DNA of 50,448 nucleotides from Candidatus Saccharimonadota bacterium. GTDB taxonomy: Bacteria > Patescibacteriota > Saccharimonadia > Saccharimonadales > UBA4665. Location: the NCBI GenBank assembly GCA_027371825.1, contig DAHXLE010000019.1, positions 1 to 50,448 of the forward strand, given 5' to 3'. Both the position numbers and the translations under genes were made by a program. Positions 26,219 to 35,269 of the stretch are shown piece by piece; position 1 is the first letter of the stretch; every line of letters starts with the position of its first letter. The notes under the pieces are model-generated. The model was given only the letters and a program-made list of their open reading frames with translations. It was not told the DNA's origin and did not search any database.

Positions 26219-28003
26219 TCAGATTGCTTCAATTTCGTACTTCTTTAGACGTTTTTCCCCTGCAGTTGTGTGTATTTTTTGAAAATTCAGTAATTTAGCG
26301 TAGATTCCACCGCTATTCTCTAACTCCTCGGGTGTTCCGATTTCTTGAACAATGCCTCCATCGATAGTAATTATTCTGTCGACTGAAGCAATTGTGCTTA
26401 GTCGATGCGCGATAATTAATGTAGTTCTTCCTTTCATGAGTCGCGACAAGGCCTGCTGAACCTTGCGCTCGCTTTTCGTGTCTAAACTTGATGTCGCTTC
26501 ATCCAATATTAGTATCGGGGCGTCTTTTAGAATTGCTCGGGCGATGGCTATCCGCTGCTTTTGACCACCACTCAGTCGTAAACCTCTTTCACCAATTTCA
26601 GTATCGTAGCCCTTCTTAAATTTTGATATGAATTCATGAGCATTCGCCGATTTAGCTGCGGATATTATAGCTCGATCGGTGGCTTGAGCCGACCCATAGG
26701 ATATGTTCTCTCTTATGGTTCCGCTGAATAGATAGGGCTCTTGGAAGACTACGGCAATCGACTCCCTGAGCGATTCCTGCGTTACTTTATTGATATTTTG
26801 GCCATCAATAAGAATTTCTCCGTTTTTAATAGCATAAAGGTGCAGGATCAAACTGGTAATCGTTGTTTTTCCTTGTCCACTTTCTCCGACCAAAGCCGCT
26901 TTCATGCCCGGCTCCAACGAAAAACTGATTTGTTTTAATACTAACGGGCTACCGGGATAGTGAAAGACTACGTTTTTAAATTCTATACTCGCAGACTGGA
27001 TTATTAATTTCTTAGCATTTTTGTCATCTGTTAGATCCGGCCTGACGTCCATAGCATCAAAATAATCTTTGGTGTTGGCGACGGCTCTTTGTGCTTGGTC
27101 AACTACAAAGCTGATACTAAATATAGGTATCCGTATCAGCATGGCGTATTGAATCAGCATAACCATAGTCCCCAGACTGTATAGACCGTGAGCGGTTTCG
27201 ACAAAGATGTAGACAAACACTAGTAAAAAAATAACGTTCAGTACTAAGCGCCGGAGCACATCTTGTTTATGCCAAAACCTACTCTGTGGACGAGTGGTTT
27301 TTACGACCGTTTCAAACCGTTTATTAAAGTACTTGAGTTCACTGGCTTCTCTTAGAAAACTTTTGACGACCTTAATTTGCCCTATGCTCTCGGCAAAACG
27401 GCCGCTTGCTATATCAAGCTGTTCATTGATTTTTTTCTGATAGCTTTGCCATTTTCCGCTAGTTTTGATAGTAAACCCTATGAATATGGGGTAGAGCGAG
27501 AGCAGCATTAAAGCTACCGGCCAAGCATATATGGCGACGATTATCAGCGTAAATATGGTAGAGAAAATAAATTGAAGAAAGTTATTGCTAACCATCTGAA
27601 TAAAGTCCGTGATCTGATTAATGCCTCGGTTCATTCGGTTTATGATCTTACCTGTCAGTTCTGAATCGAAGTACGCCTGCGGAAGGGTTAAGAGGTGTTC
27701 GTAGTATCTTTGGCTCATTAATCGCTGTAACTTGACGGCAACCATGTCACCCAAATAGCCTCCTATGTTGGACATCAACGTTTGACCTACATCGGTTACA
27801 AAAATTAAGACAGCATAGAGTGCCACTAAGTCAATGTCAGCCTTACCCCCGGATAAAAGCTTAGTAATTTGATCTATGGCACCCTTAGTAAATAGCGGCT
27901 GAAGCTGGCTCATCGCCGCCATCAAAATCGTGAAGACTCCAACGCCAATGTAATATCGCCAAAGAGACGATCCAAATTTAAATATTCTTATAATATGTTT
28001 CAT
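26219..28003 (-). CDS. ABC exporter half-transporter
   Basis: A 594-residue fusion of a six-helix ABC membrane domain (about 1-310) and an ATPase (about 340-580). Walker A is GESGQGKTT (about 372-380), the signature LSGGQKQRIAIARA (about 478-491), Walker B ILILDEATSSLD and the switch His is in IIAHRLS. Likely a homodimer or a dimer with another half. Substrate is unknown: lipids, peptides or drugs are all plausible. It lies alone downstream of the large non-coding region. Confidence 0.92.
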   Translation of the reverse strand: MKHIIRIFKFGSSLWRYYIGVGVFTILMAAMSQLQPLFTKGAIDQITKLLSGGKADIDLVALYAVLIFVTDVGQTLMSNIGGYLGDMVAVKLQRLMSQRYYEHLLTLPQAYFDSELTGKIINRMNRGINQITDFIQMVSNNFLQFIFSTIFTLIIVAIYAWPVALMLLSLYPIFIGFTIKTSGKWQSYQKKINEQLDIASGRFAESIGQIKVVKSFLREASELKYFNKRFETVVKTTRPQSRFWHKQDVLRRLVLNVIFLLVFVYIFVETAHGLYSLGTMVMLIQYAMLIRIPIFSISFVVDQAQRAVANTKDYFDAMDVRPDLTDDKNAKKLIIQSASIEFKNVVFHYPGSPLVLKQISFSLEPGMKAALVGESGQGKTTITSLILHLYAIKNGEILIDGQNINKVTQESLRESIAVVFQEPYLFSGTIRENISYGSAQATDRAIISAAKSANAHEFISKFKKGYDTEIGERGLRLSGGQKQRIAIARAILKDAPILILDEATSSLDTKSERKVQQALSRLMKGRTTLIIAHRLSTIASVDRIITIDGGIVQEIGTPEELENSGGIYAKLLNFQKIHTTAGEKRLKKYEIEAI

Positions 28004-28124
28004 GCGGAACTAGTATTATTTTTAGTGTTTTATTGAGCCTTATAATAAATAACGTCAACTTGATTTGTGGCGAATAATAAGTAAAAACAGGCATGATTGT
28101 TGAGTGAGGGGTGGCGGGTGGAGG

Positions 28125-28749
28125 AAAAGCATAAAATTGCTTTTAACTGACTCTTTCCGCGGATCACGCATCTATTTTTGTTGACGTTTGAACCCCGGAG
28201 ATATTCTTACATCCTATTCGTACGACAGTGATACGAATGATCAGTTTGAATACCCCCGGGGCTTGTGACGCGCGAAGTCTTTCTATCAGTTCGCTACGAT
28301 GCTCACCAATAGACTGCCAAGGCCTCGCTGCTGTGAACGACTCAACCAACCCTGGTCGGGGATCCGGTTCTTCATGAACGGATTTTTTTCCATCATGAAG
28401 TAGTCGTCCACAACAACCTAAGAGCAACCGCCGTTACTCCTTTAAATTTAGCAGGAAAACTCCCCCTAGGAAGAGCTCTGTGGGAGCGCTCAAGATTGTT
28501 TTCCTGCCCAGAAGAGGGCGCTCGAGACACACGTCTTCTGGTGTGGAGGTAGAGGTTTAAATCCCGATTGGCCCAGGGATTAACCCATAGCTCCAAACAT
28601 TGTCATTAAAAATAGTGTTAATAATGTCAGCTTAGCTGCTCCATCATCTGAAGCGGCCGGCCAACATTATTATAATCATGCCTGTTAAGGTGCTTTAGAT
28701 GGAGGAACAACCACCGCACGCGCGATTCGCGCTCAACTCCAAAAAGCTG
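28125..28749 (-). ncRNA. Large structured non-coding RNA, up to about 620 nt, family unknown
   Basis: The 809-bp gap after pheT has no convincing frame but many stems (plus coordinates): 28619-28627/28664-28672 enclosing 28638-28643/28649-28654; 28544-28548/28591-28595 enclosing 28554-28565/28576-28585; 28508-28515/28534-28541; 28451-28460/28498-28507; 28422-28428/28433-28439; 28370-28377/28393-28400 inside 28337-28342/28402-28407; and 28193-28206/28248-28261 enclosing 28216-28222/28232-28238. G-U pairs in three helices work only on the minus strand. Loop 28518-28523 can pair 6 bp with loop 28484-28489. A matching promoter lies at 28756-28784. The 3' end is uncertain; a weak AAAAGC/GCUUUU hairpin at 28125-28144 is my guess. 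Confidence 0.6.
28362..28389 (+). terminator. Terminator-like hairpin on the opposite strand
   Basis: AUCC(G)GUUC pairs with GAACGGAU around UUCAU, followed by seven T (28383-28389) on the plus strand. It is a good intrinsic terminator by shape, which would imply a plus-strand transcript here. The same bases also form a minus-strand stem within the structured RNA, so it may be incidental. Confidence 0.4.
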
Positions 28750-28755
28750 CACAAA

Positions 28756-28784
28756 ATTTTACAGCAAAAACCGCGTATAGTCAA
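28756..28784 (-). promoter_or_regulatory. Promoter of the 28-kb structured RNA
   Basis: On the minus strand TTGACT (28779-28784), a 17-bp spacer and TAAAAT (28756-28761). The predicted start is near 28749, just inside the pheT 3' gap. This is close to the housekeeping consensus and no protein start follows for 740 bp. Confidence 0.6.
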
Positions 28785-28812
28785 TAATTCCGACTTCACA
28801 TGCCCAGTTAAA

Positions 28813-31311
28813 CTAGAGCCGTTCTGCTTTTAAGCTTTCTTTAGCTCGTAAGGATACTTGATCGAGCAGCGCGTTTACCTCACTGGCGGTCATGGTTTTT
28901 ATATAACTTGATATAGAAAGTCTGAGTGTAATATGTTGATAATTCGTGTCTTTAGGGGATTGGTATATATCTACCGGAGTTAGCTTAAAGGTTGTGTTCT
29001 TTGGCGCCTCATCGGCGATGACCTGATGCACAAAATCATAGAGAACCGAATAGCATATATCAACAGGAGCCTTGAGTGATATATCCTGTTCGACACTAGG
29101 AAATTTGGACAAAGGCACATAGCTGGATTCTTTCATGATTACATCGGCCAGAACTGTGGTATCAAGCTCAAACCCGCTGCAATATTTCGGTAGTTTAAGC
29201 TTTGAAGTAACTGACTGCTTAAATTCGCCCAAAATGCCCAAAAATTGCCCGGTTTCTTTTACGCTTACTAATGCCGACCGCCCTTGAAGGTACGGACACA
29301 TGACGGCATATTTTTGGTCTTCTATGCTAATGGGCTTAAAAGACAGTTCTTCGCCACCCGTTAAGACGTTGAGATATTTTAGTGCCATATAGTACGGAGC
29401 ACCTTCGAATAAAATATGATCATTGGCGGCAAATACCAATCCAACATACTGATCTTCAACTGGCAAATTCTCGTTATCCAAACCTCTCTCCTTAGTGTGG
29501 GTCATGCCAATCTCGAACATGGCAAAGCGTTCTGTGCCGTTTTTAATTGCAGCATGAACTTTATCAAGTAGGCTAGGAATAATGCTCATTCTATAAAACT
29601 GGAGGTCAGGACTCAGAGCATTAGCAAGCTGATAAGCCAACTCCTTATTCTGCCCTACGCCGTCAATAAGTTTGCCGTGAACAAAACTATACGTCAAAAC
29701 TTCATTGGCACCTGCCGCACTTAATCTTGAGCGTATTAAACTCTTCGCTTTAAGCAGATAATTTTTGCTTACCGGCGTCAATACTCGGCTTGGCAGTAGT
29801 AACGGCAAATTATCGTATCCCTTAAGACGACCGACCTCCTCCAGAATATCCTCCTGAATGGAGATATCGGTTCTCCAAAACGGAACTCGAATATCGATAA
29901 AGTTGCCGTTGTTATTACATTCAAATTCAACGTTTGATAATAGCTTAGAGACCTCGTCAGACTTAATATTCATGCCCAGCCGTGCTGAGAGAAAATCAGC
30001 GCTGGTCTTAAGTTCCACCGATGATGATTCGGTTTCATGCTTATCATCGACCAAATTACTGCTGATTTTACCGCTACAAATTGTCTCGATATCCCCACAA
30101 ACAGCTCCAAGAACAGCTAAATTTTGCTGAGTACTTTGACCTTTGGTAAATCTGGTTGCGGCTTCCGTAAAAATGCCAAGCTCCATACAACTACGACGTA
30201 TCGAATACATGTCAAATGTTGCGCATTCCAATATGATATTAGTGGTTGATTGACTAACCTCGCATTCAGCTCCACCCATTATCCCCGCTAAGCCGATTGG
30301 GTGCTTGTCGGTAGCAATAACAATATCCTTGTCACTTAACGTTACGATTTTATTATTGATAAGCTTAAGTTGCTCTTTGGGGCTGGCTTTGCGAACAATC
30401 AAGTTCACACTTCCTTCATTTTGCAACTTAATTTTATCGTAATCATAAGCATGTAGTGGCTGGGCAGTAAGTAACATGTAATAGTTGGTTATATCGACTA
30501 CGTTATTGACGGGTTTTTGTCCAAGTCGTACCAGGGCAGATATCAGCCAAAGGGGACTGCCCGTAACCTTTACCCCGGTTATGCCGATGGCCGTAAAACG
30601 TGGAACAAGCTGGTTTAGCTCATTATGGACGCTAAAGTTCAGCTCTGAATTGAAGGTTTCGGTTATATCCCATTTTGTTGCGTACCACGATGGACTTTTA
30701 AACTGCCGACCGCAAATTCCCGCCACTTCCCGGGCTATACCAAGCTGACCAAACAAATCGGGACGATGCGTGAACATCTTGTTTTCTATGTCTATGACAA
30801 TGTCGTCTAGCCCGTATTTGGTAGCAAAATCCTCGCCAGCATCAACCTGATCAAGTATGTCGACAATCCCGTTATGATCATCGCCCAAACCAAGTTCCCG
30901 AGCGCTGGCAAGCATGCCGTTACTCTTTAGGCCTCTTATGTCTCTAACTTCCAGTTTATAGGGATCATTATCCGTAGTCTGCGGTACGATAGTCCCGGGC
31001 GAAAGCCATACCGCCGACATATTGGCTCTTACGTTCGAAGCCCCGCAGACCACCTGAACATGCCCATCGGCGTTCCGCTCGACATCTTTGACTACTCCTC
31101 CGTCATCGATCATACATAAATGCAAATGGTCAGAATTAGGGTGGTTTACGCACGAAATAACTTTTACGATTATTACTCCTTTATATTTCTGTCCGTAGTC
31201 ATATACAGCCTCAACACCACCAAGTTGCGCGCCTATCTTTTCTATTAGTTCGTCTTTCGGCGGAAGATCAAAGTCTACCAACTGGCGAATCATATTCAAA
31301 CTTACTCTCAT
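28813..31311 (-). CDS. pheT: Phenylalanyl-tRNA synthetase beta subunit
   Basis: An 832-residue PheT of the full bacterial type. In order: a tRNA-binding OB domain with HPNSDHLHLC (about 57-66), the B3/B4 editing module, B5 with the IQEDILEEVGRLKGYDNLP pattern (about 477-495), the catalytic-like core and a C-terminal FDX-ACB anticodon-binding domain ending DQVSLRAKESLKAERL. It pairs with PheS in an (alpha-beta)2 enzyme. It starts 34 bp after pheS. Confidence 0.97.
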   Translation of the reverse strand: MRVSLNMIRQLVDFDLPPKDELIEKIGAQLGGVEAVYDYGQKYKGVIIVKVISCVNHPNSDHLHLCMIDDGGVVKDVERNADGHVQVVCGASNVRANMSAVWLSPGTIVPQTTDNDPYKLEVRDIRGLKSNGMLASARELGLGDDHNGIVDILDQVDAGEDFATKYGLDDIVIDIENKMFTHRPDLFGQLGIAREVAGICGRQFKSPSWYATKWDITETFNSELNFSVHNELNQLVPRFTAIGITGVKVTGSPLWLISALVRLGQKPVNNVVDITNYYMLLTAQPLHAYDYDKIKLQNEGSVNLIVRKASPKEQLKLINNKIVTLSDKDIVIATDKHPIGLAGIMGGAECEVSQSTTNIILECATFDMYSIRRSCMELGIFTEAATRFTKGQSTQQNLAVLGAVCGDIETICSGKISSNLVDDKHETESSSVELKTSADFLSARLGMNIKSDEVSKLLSNVEFECNNNGNFIDIRVPFWRTDISIQEDILEEVGRLKGYDNLPLLLPSRVLTPVSKNYLLKAKSLIRSRLSAAGANEVLTYSFVHGKLIDGVGQNKELAYQLANALSPDLQFYRMSIIPSLLDKVHAAIKNGTERFAMFEIGMTHTKERGLDNENLPVEDQYVGLVFAANDHILFEGAPYYMALKYLNVLTGGEELSFKPISIEDQKYAVMCPYLQGRSALVSVKETGQFLGILGEFKQSVTSKLKLPKYCSGFELDTTVLADVIMKESSYVPLSKFPSVEQDISLKAPVDICYSVLYDFVHQVIADEAPKNTTFKLTPVDIYQSPKDTNYQHITLRLSISSYIKTMTASEVNALLDQVSLRAKESLKAERL

Positions 31312-31345
31312 CGCACAATCTCCTGGTTGGTCTGTCTTTTATCGG

Positions 31346-32386
31346 TCATTTAAACTGCCTTAAAAAATTTAGATTAGCACTTTCAAAATGGCGAATATCC
31401 TCTATGTCATACTTCATCATAACCAGACGGTCTATGCCCATCCCCCAGGCGAAACCGCTGTAACGTTCTGAATCAATGTCGGCTTCCTTTAAAACATTAG
31501 GGTGAATCATACCGCAACCTAAAAGTTCAATCCAACCGGTCTGACTGCAGACAGTACAGCCAGCCTTATCACAAAAAGGACAACTAAGCGCAAATTCGAA
31601 ACTAGGCTCGGTAAAAGGAAAATAGAATGGCTGAGTTTTCACTTCAAGAGTTTTTTCGTAATATCGTTCGAGAAACGTTTTCAAAGTGGCGATGAGGTTA
31701 CCAACGTTAGTACCTTCTCCGACATATATGCCTTCTATTTGGTAAAATGTATGCTCGTGTCTTGAATCAAGATCTTCATTCCTAAAAACCCTACCCGGTA
31801 TGACCGCTGCTATCGGGGTACCTTCTAAAAGGCCGGCTCGATAAGTTCGCAATATTCTGTTTTGCATCGTCGAAGTGTGAGCCGGTGCAATGTACCCATC
31901 GATAGTCGAGAACGTATCATAGTCATCTTTAGCCGGATGATCTTTCGGAAAGTTTAAACTCGTGAACATGTGATAATCATCATCAAGTTCTCTGCTTTCA
32001 ACAGCACCAAATCCCATCAAATAAAAAATGTCCAATACTCTCTCCAGTTCACTCATAAGTGGATGTTTACTGCCGAAATCACTGGTTAAAGTTGTCGCTC
32101 TATTGTTGATTTTGGTATTAACATCAAATGGAGCGGTAACGTCGATAGGTGGTAAATCGGCCGAACCGTTGTCGGCGGCCGTATCCACTAAGGTGCGTAG
32201 TTCGTCCTTGAGATTATTAAGTTCCTTTCCGTAAACGCTCCTATTTTCTGGCGGCATGGTTTTGATCGCATCAAAAAGAGCTCTAAGCTCAACCGCTTTT
32301 AGAATTTCTTCCTTGTTAGTCAGCGTTTGAAAACGTGATCTCAGAAGTTGAGCGGTTTTATTTATTTCTTCATTATCATAATTCAT
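31346..32386 (-). CDS. pheS: Phenylalanyl-tRNA synthetase alpha subunit
   Basis: A 346-residue class II synthetase subunit. An N-terminal helical arm (about 1-85) precedes the core; motif 2 is FRNEDLDSRHEHTFYQIEG (about 202-220) and motif 3 GFAWGMGIDRLVMMKYD (about 315-331). A CPFC...CTVC cluster (about 269-280) may bind zinc. No T-box leader is seen. TATACT lies 10 bp before the ATG, with no Shine-Dalgarno sequence, so the mRNA is probably almost leaderless. Confidence 0.97.
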   Translation of the reverse strand: MNYDNEEINKTAQLLRSRFQTLTNKEEILKAVELRALFDAIKTMPPENRSVYGKELNNLKDELRTLVDTAADNGSADLPPIDVTAPFDVNTKINNRATTLTSDFGSKHPLMSELERVLDIFYLMGFGAVESRELDDDYHMFTSLNFPKDHPAKDDYDTFSTIDGYIAPAHTSTMQNRILRTYRAGLLEGTPIAAVIPGRVFRNEDLDSRHEHTFYQIEGIYVGEGTNVGNLIATLKTFLERYYEKTLEVKTQPFYFPFTEPSFEFALSCPFCDKAGCTVCSQTGWIELLGCGMIHPNVLKEADIDSERYSGFAWGMGIDRLVMMKYDIEDIRHFESANLNFLRQFK

Positions 32387-32504
32387 CGCTGCTAAAAGTA
32401 TAACGATTTTGCCCTTGAAAAGTAAGTATATAGAATGCTTAAAATAGATCCGGTATGTTACGACTTAATAAATCAACGTATACTACAGACAAAAGGAACT
32501 AAAG

Positions 32505-33002
32505 ATGCCTAGTTTTAGTTATGATATAGTCTGCGATTACGATAAAGGTGAGATCAATAATGTTTACGATCAGGTACATAAAGAGATCGCGAGTCGTTAT
32601 GATTTTAAAGGGTCATCGGCGTCTATCGAATGGCTAAGTGCCGATAAAGACGGGTTTAAGATTACCGGTGACAGCGAATTTCAAATAGACAGCATAATCG
32701 ATATAATTCGAAAAAGATTAGCCGGTCGTAATCAGAGTCAGAAAATATTAGATGTTTCTGCAGATATTGTTGTTTCGAATCTAAAGTCGACAAAAGTTAT
32801 TCCATTTTTAAAAGGTATCAAGCAATCAGATAGTAAAAAAATCACCGCTCTTATCCGTGAATATAATCCAAAACTAAAATGTGCCATACAGGGTGAAGCC
32901 ATAAGAGTGAGTAGCAGTTCAAAAGACGACCTGCAGGCTTTAATGGGATACCTTAGAACCCATGATTTTGACTTCCCTCTGATGTTCACTAACTATCGTT
33001 AG
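32505..33002 (+). CDS. yajQ: YajQ-family nucleotide-binding protein
   Basis: A 165-residue protein of the UPF0234/YajQ family. MPSFSYDIV at the start, ASRYDFKGS (about 29-37) and the C-terminal QGEAIRVSSSSKDDLQALMGYLR (split about 126-148) match family blocks. Some members bind cyclic di-GMP or act as RNA-interacting cofactors; the role here is unknown. It is divergent from pheS. AAAGGA lies 7-8 bp before the ATG. Confidence 0.9.
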   Translation: MPSFSYDIVCDYDKGEINNVYDQVHKEIASRYDFKGSSASIEWLSADKDGFKITGDSEFQIDSIIDIIRKRLAGRNQSQKILDVSADIVVSNLKSTKVIPFLKGIKQSDSKKITALIREYNPKLKCAIQGEAIRVSSSSKDDLQALMGYLRTHDFDFPLMFTNYR

Positions 33003-33051
33003 CGACGGTTAACGATCAAAGCTACCAAAATTTCTTATGCTAATTTTAGGC

Positions 33052-33057
33052 TATAAT
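33052..33057 (+). promoter_or_regulatory. -10 box of the glycoside hydrolase gene, near-leaderless
   Basis: TATAAT ends 9 bp before the ATG at 33067 and no Shine-Dalgarno sequence intervenes. Transcription should start about three bases before the ATG. Confidence 0.45.
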
Positions 33058-33066
33058 TTATAAGTA

Positions 33067-34461
33067 ATGAAGGACGACAACGACCGGCGCATTAAAGTAA
33101 CAGCTGAGACTGATGCGGCTAATAGCAGCAGTTCAAAGCAGTACCTGATCGATCTGGCGCAGAGTGTATTAAAAACTAACGACAAAGGGTCTTTCACTAT
33201 TCCGGCTCAAGGTTTATATCCTCACCAATGGTTGTGGGACAGCTGTTTCATATCAATCGGAATCAGTCATTATGACATCGAACGGGCCAAACTCGAGATT
33301 TTAAGTCTACTAAGAGGACAATGGACAAATGGTATGTTGCCACATGTCATACTTAATCCCAACCCCAGGGACGAACAAGGCCATAAACTGAGGAACATTA
33401 ACATGTGGCAAAGCTGGCGCAGCCCCAATTCACCCGAGGATGTTACAACTTCCGGTATAACTCAACCACCGATGATAGCAGAAGCTGTTATTCGTATCGG
33501 TCAACTGCTTAAATGGCCGGAACGAAGGTCATGGTACAAAATGGTGTATCCTGCCCTCATAAATTATCACCAGTGGTTATATAATGAGCGAGACCCCCAC
33601 AAAGAAGGTTTGGTGATGCAGATTCACCCATGGGAAACGGGTTTGGATAATACTCCGCCCTGGATGTACGAACTTCACACTCACTTGTTGCCGGGTTGGA
33701 TACGTTTTTTAAAAAGTACCGGGCTTCATCGGATTTTCGGATTGTTTAGAAGTGACACACGATATGTTCCACGAGAGCAGCGGGAAACAAATATTGAAGA
33801 GTTGGCATCGTATTCCATAGCAAGACGTTTTCGCCGAAAAAACTATGATTTTGATAAAATTATTGATCACTCCCTTTTCGCTATTGAAGACTTAACGTTT
33901 AATTCGATCTTCATTCGTGCCAACAATCATCTTCGCACAATAGCCAATAGTATAAGAGAAAAAATTCCACCCGAATTATCCGAGGCTATGGGCAAAACAG
34001 AAAAGGCCTATGATCAGCTCTTTGATCCTTATGCCTCCGAGTATTTTTCCAGAGACTTTGTGACTCACCGGTTACTCAAAGAGTCGTCGGTCGCAGCGCT
34101 AATGCCGCTTTATGCAGGATCCATTAGTCAGGAACGTGCCGAAACAATCGTCAGGTTGCTAGAGAATGAGCACCGTTTTGGCCCGGCGTACCCCGTTCCC
34201 AGTGCGCCTTTAGATTCTCCGCTTTTTAATCCCAAACGTTATTGGCAAGGTCCTACTTGGATAAATATGAACTGGTTAATTATTGACGGACTTCGTAGGT
34301 ATGGGTTTAATGATCACGCTGAAGCACTTAAGGATAGCACGATAGAAATGGTAGAGACAGCCGGGGGCTTCTTCGAATACTTTGACCCCTTAAACGGTGA
34401 AGGTGCTGGTACCGACAATTTTTCCTGGAGCGCCGCGCTGATTATTGACCTTTTGTCATAG
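33067..34461 (+). CDS. Glycoside hydrolase of the MGH1/trehalase-like (alpha/alpha)6 type
   Basis: A 464-residue soluble protein. QGLYPHQWLWDSCFISIGI (about 49-67), the GMLPHV segment, the YWQGPTWINMNWLIIDGLR block (about 386-404) and the GTDNFSWSAALIIDLL end are typical of mannosylglycerate-hydrolase/glucosidase-like enzymes (clan GH-G). It lacks a signal peptide, so it acts in the cytoplasm on a soluble sugar such as a glucosylglycerate-like compound or an oligosaccharide. The real substrate is not evident. Confidence 0.82.
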   Translation: MKDDNDRRIKVTAETDAANSSSSKQYLIDLAQSVLKTNDKGSFTIPAQGLYPHQWLWDSCFISIGISHYDIERAKLEILSLLRGQWTNGMLPHVILNPNPRDEQGHKLRNINMWQSWRSPNSPEDVTTSGITQPPMIAEAVIRIGQLLKWPERRSWYKMVYPALINYHQWLYNERDPHKEGLVMQIHPWETGLDNTPPWMYELHTHLLPGWIRFLKSTGLHRIFGLFRSDTRYVPREQRETNIEELASYSIARRFRRKNYDFDKIIDHSLFAIEDLTFNSIFIRANNHLRTIANSIREKIPPELSEAMGKTEKAYDQLFDPYASEYFSRDFVTHRLLKESSVAALMPLYAGSISQERAETIVRLLENEHRFGPAYPVPSAPLDSPLFNPKRYWQGPTWINMNWLIIDGLRRYGFNDHAEALKDSTIEMVETAGGFFEYFDPLNGEGAGTDNFSWSAALIIDLLS

Positions 34462-34497
34462 CCATGCTATAAATAGTCCTGTTTATGAGGTATTTTT

Positions 34498-35265
34498 ATG
34501 AATTTAAATAAACTCGGCATACCATATACCCCGTCACTAAAAGCCTACGACGTAAGATATCTTCTTGCCCAAAGTCAGACCAACGTTTCAGGCGGCGTAA
34601 CAGGGGAGCGCTACGCTTCCGCAGCTTACGACCTAGCCATGGAGGATTGCTATCGCAATACCGACCCTACAGCCGCCGGCGAAGCAGCGTCGCACGGAGA
34701 ATTACAAGCCGAAAGAGGTCAGTATGGGTTAGACTATACCGATCGTTCGACAAAGTGGTATAACGAATCTATTAGGCTGTTGTCGGGTGATGATCCATCG
34801 TCTAAACGAGAGATTCGAGCAACACATTTAAATCACTTACGTACGGTCGGTATTAGATTAGGAAGGCTGATTGTGAACGAGGAGTATGATCATTCGCTCT
34901 ATACTGATGCCCGGGAATCGTATGCTCGAGCCATGGAAGGCATTGACGCCGATGATCCGTACGGTATTATGTCTATAAAAAATATGGCTTTTGTCGAAGC
35001 TATGGTACAAAACGCCAAAGAAGCCACATCTTTATCTATAGAAGGCCTTAGATTATTACCTGGTGTACGGACCGAAAAACTCTCGGCTGCAAAGCAGGGT
35101 ATTGAGACATCGGACAGTAGAGTCGGAAAACTTAACACCGGACATTTACGATTCGTTGCTAAACAAGCTATAAGTCTGTCTGCTGCCGGTGCATTAGCAG
35201 AAACGTCACGTGTCCCCGGTACTTCCAAAAAGGTGTCACAGCTAGCTCTTCGAGCTTTATTGTAA
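34498..35265 (+). CDS. Unknown helical protein, possible TPR-like repeats
   Basis: A 255-residue soluble protein, Ala- and Ser-rich and mostly helical. Phrases such as STKWYNESIRLLSG, YTDARESYARAMEGIDADD and AMVQNAKEATSLSIEGLRLLPG resemble tetratricopeptide helices but no clean repeat is confirmed. GAGG lies 8 bp before the ATG. It follows the glycoside hydrolase by 36 bp and may be co-transcribed; it meets rmuC with a 4-bp gap between stops. I do not recognise a family. Confidence 0.6.
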   Translation: MNLNKLGIPYTPSLKAYDVRYLLAQSQTNVSGGVTGERYASAAYDLAMEDCYRNTDPTAAGEAASHGELQAERGQYGLDYTDRSTKWYNESIRLLSGDDPSSKREIRATHLNHLRTVGIRLGRLIVNEEYDHSLYTDARESYARAMEGIDADDPYGIMSIKNMAFVEAMVQNAKEATSLSIEGLRLLPGVRTEKLSAAKQGIETSDSRVGKLNTGHLRFVAKQAISLSAAGALAETSRVPGTSKKVSQLALRALL

Positions 35266-35269
35266 GTAT

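Noticed and set aside
28164-28596. Two minus-strand frames of 87 and 67 codons
   Set aside because: They overlap each other and the structured RNA, lack start signals and have no protein-like pattern.
28125-28749. tmRNA
   Set aside because: No tRNA-like T-loop (TTCRANY with paired arms) and no plausible tag frame ending in Ala-Ala was found on the minus strand.
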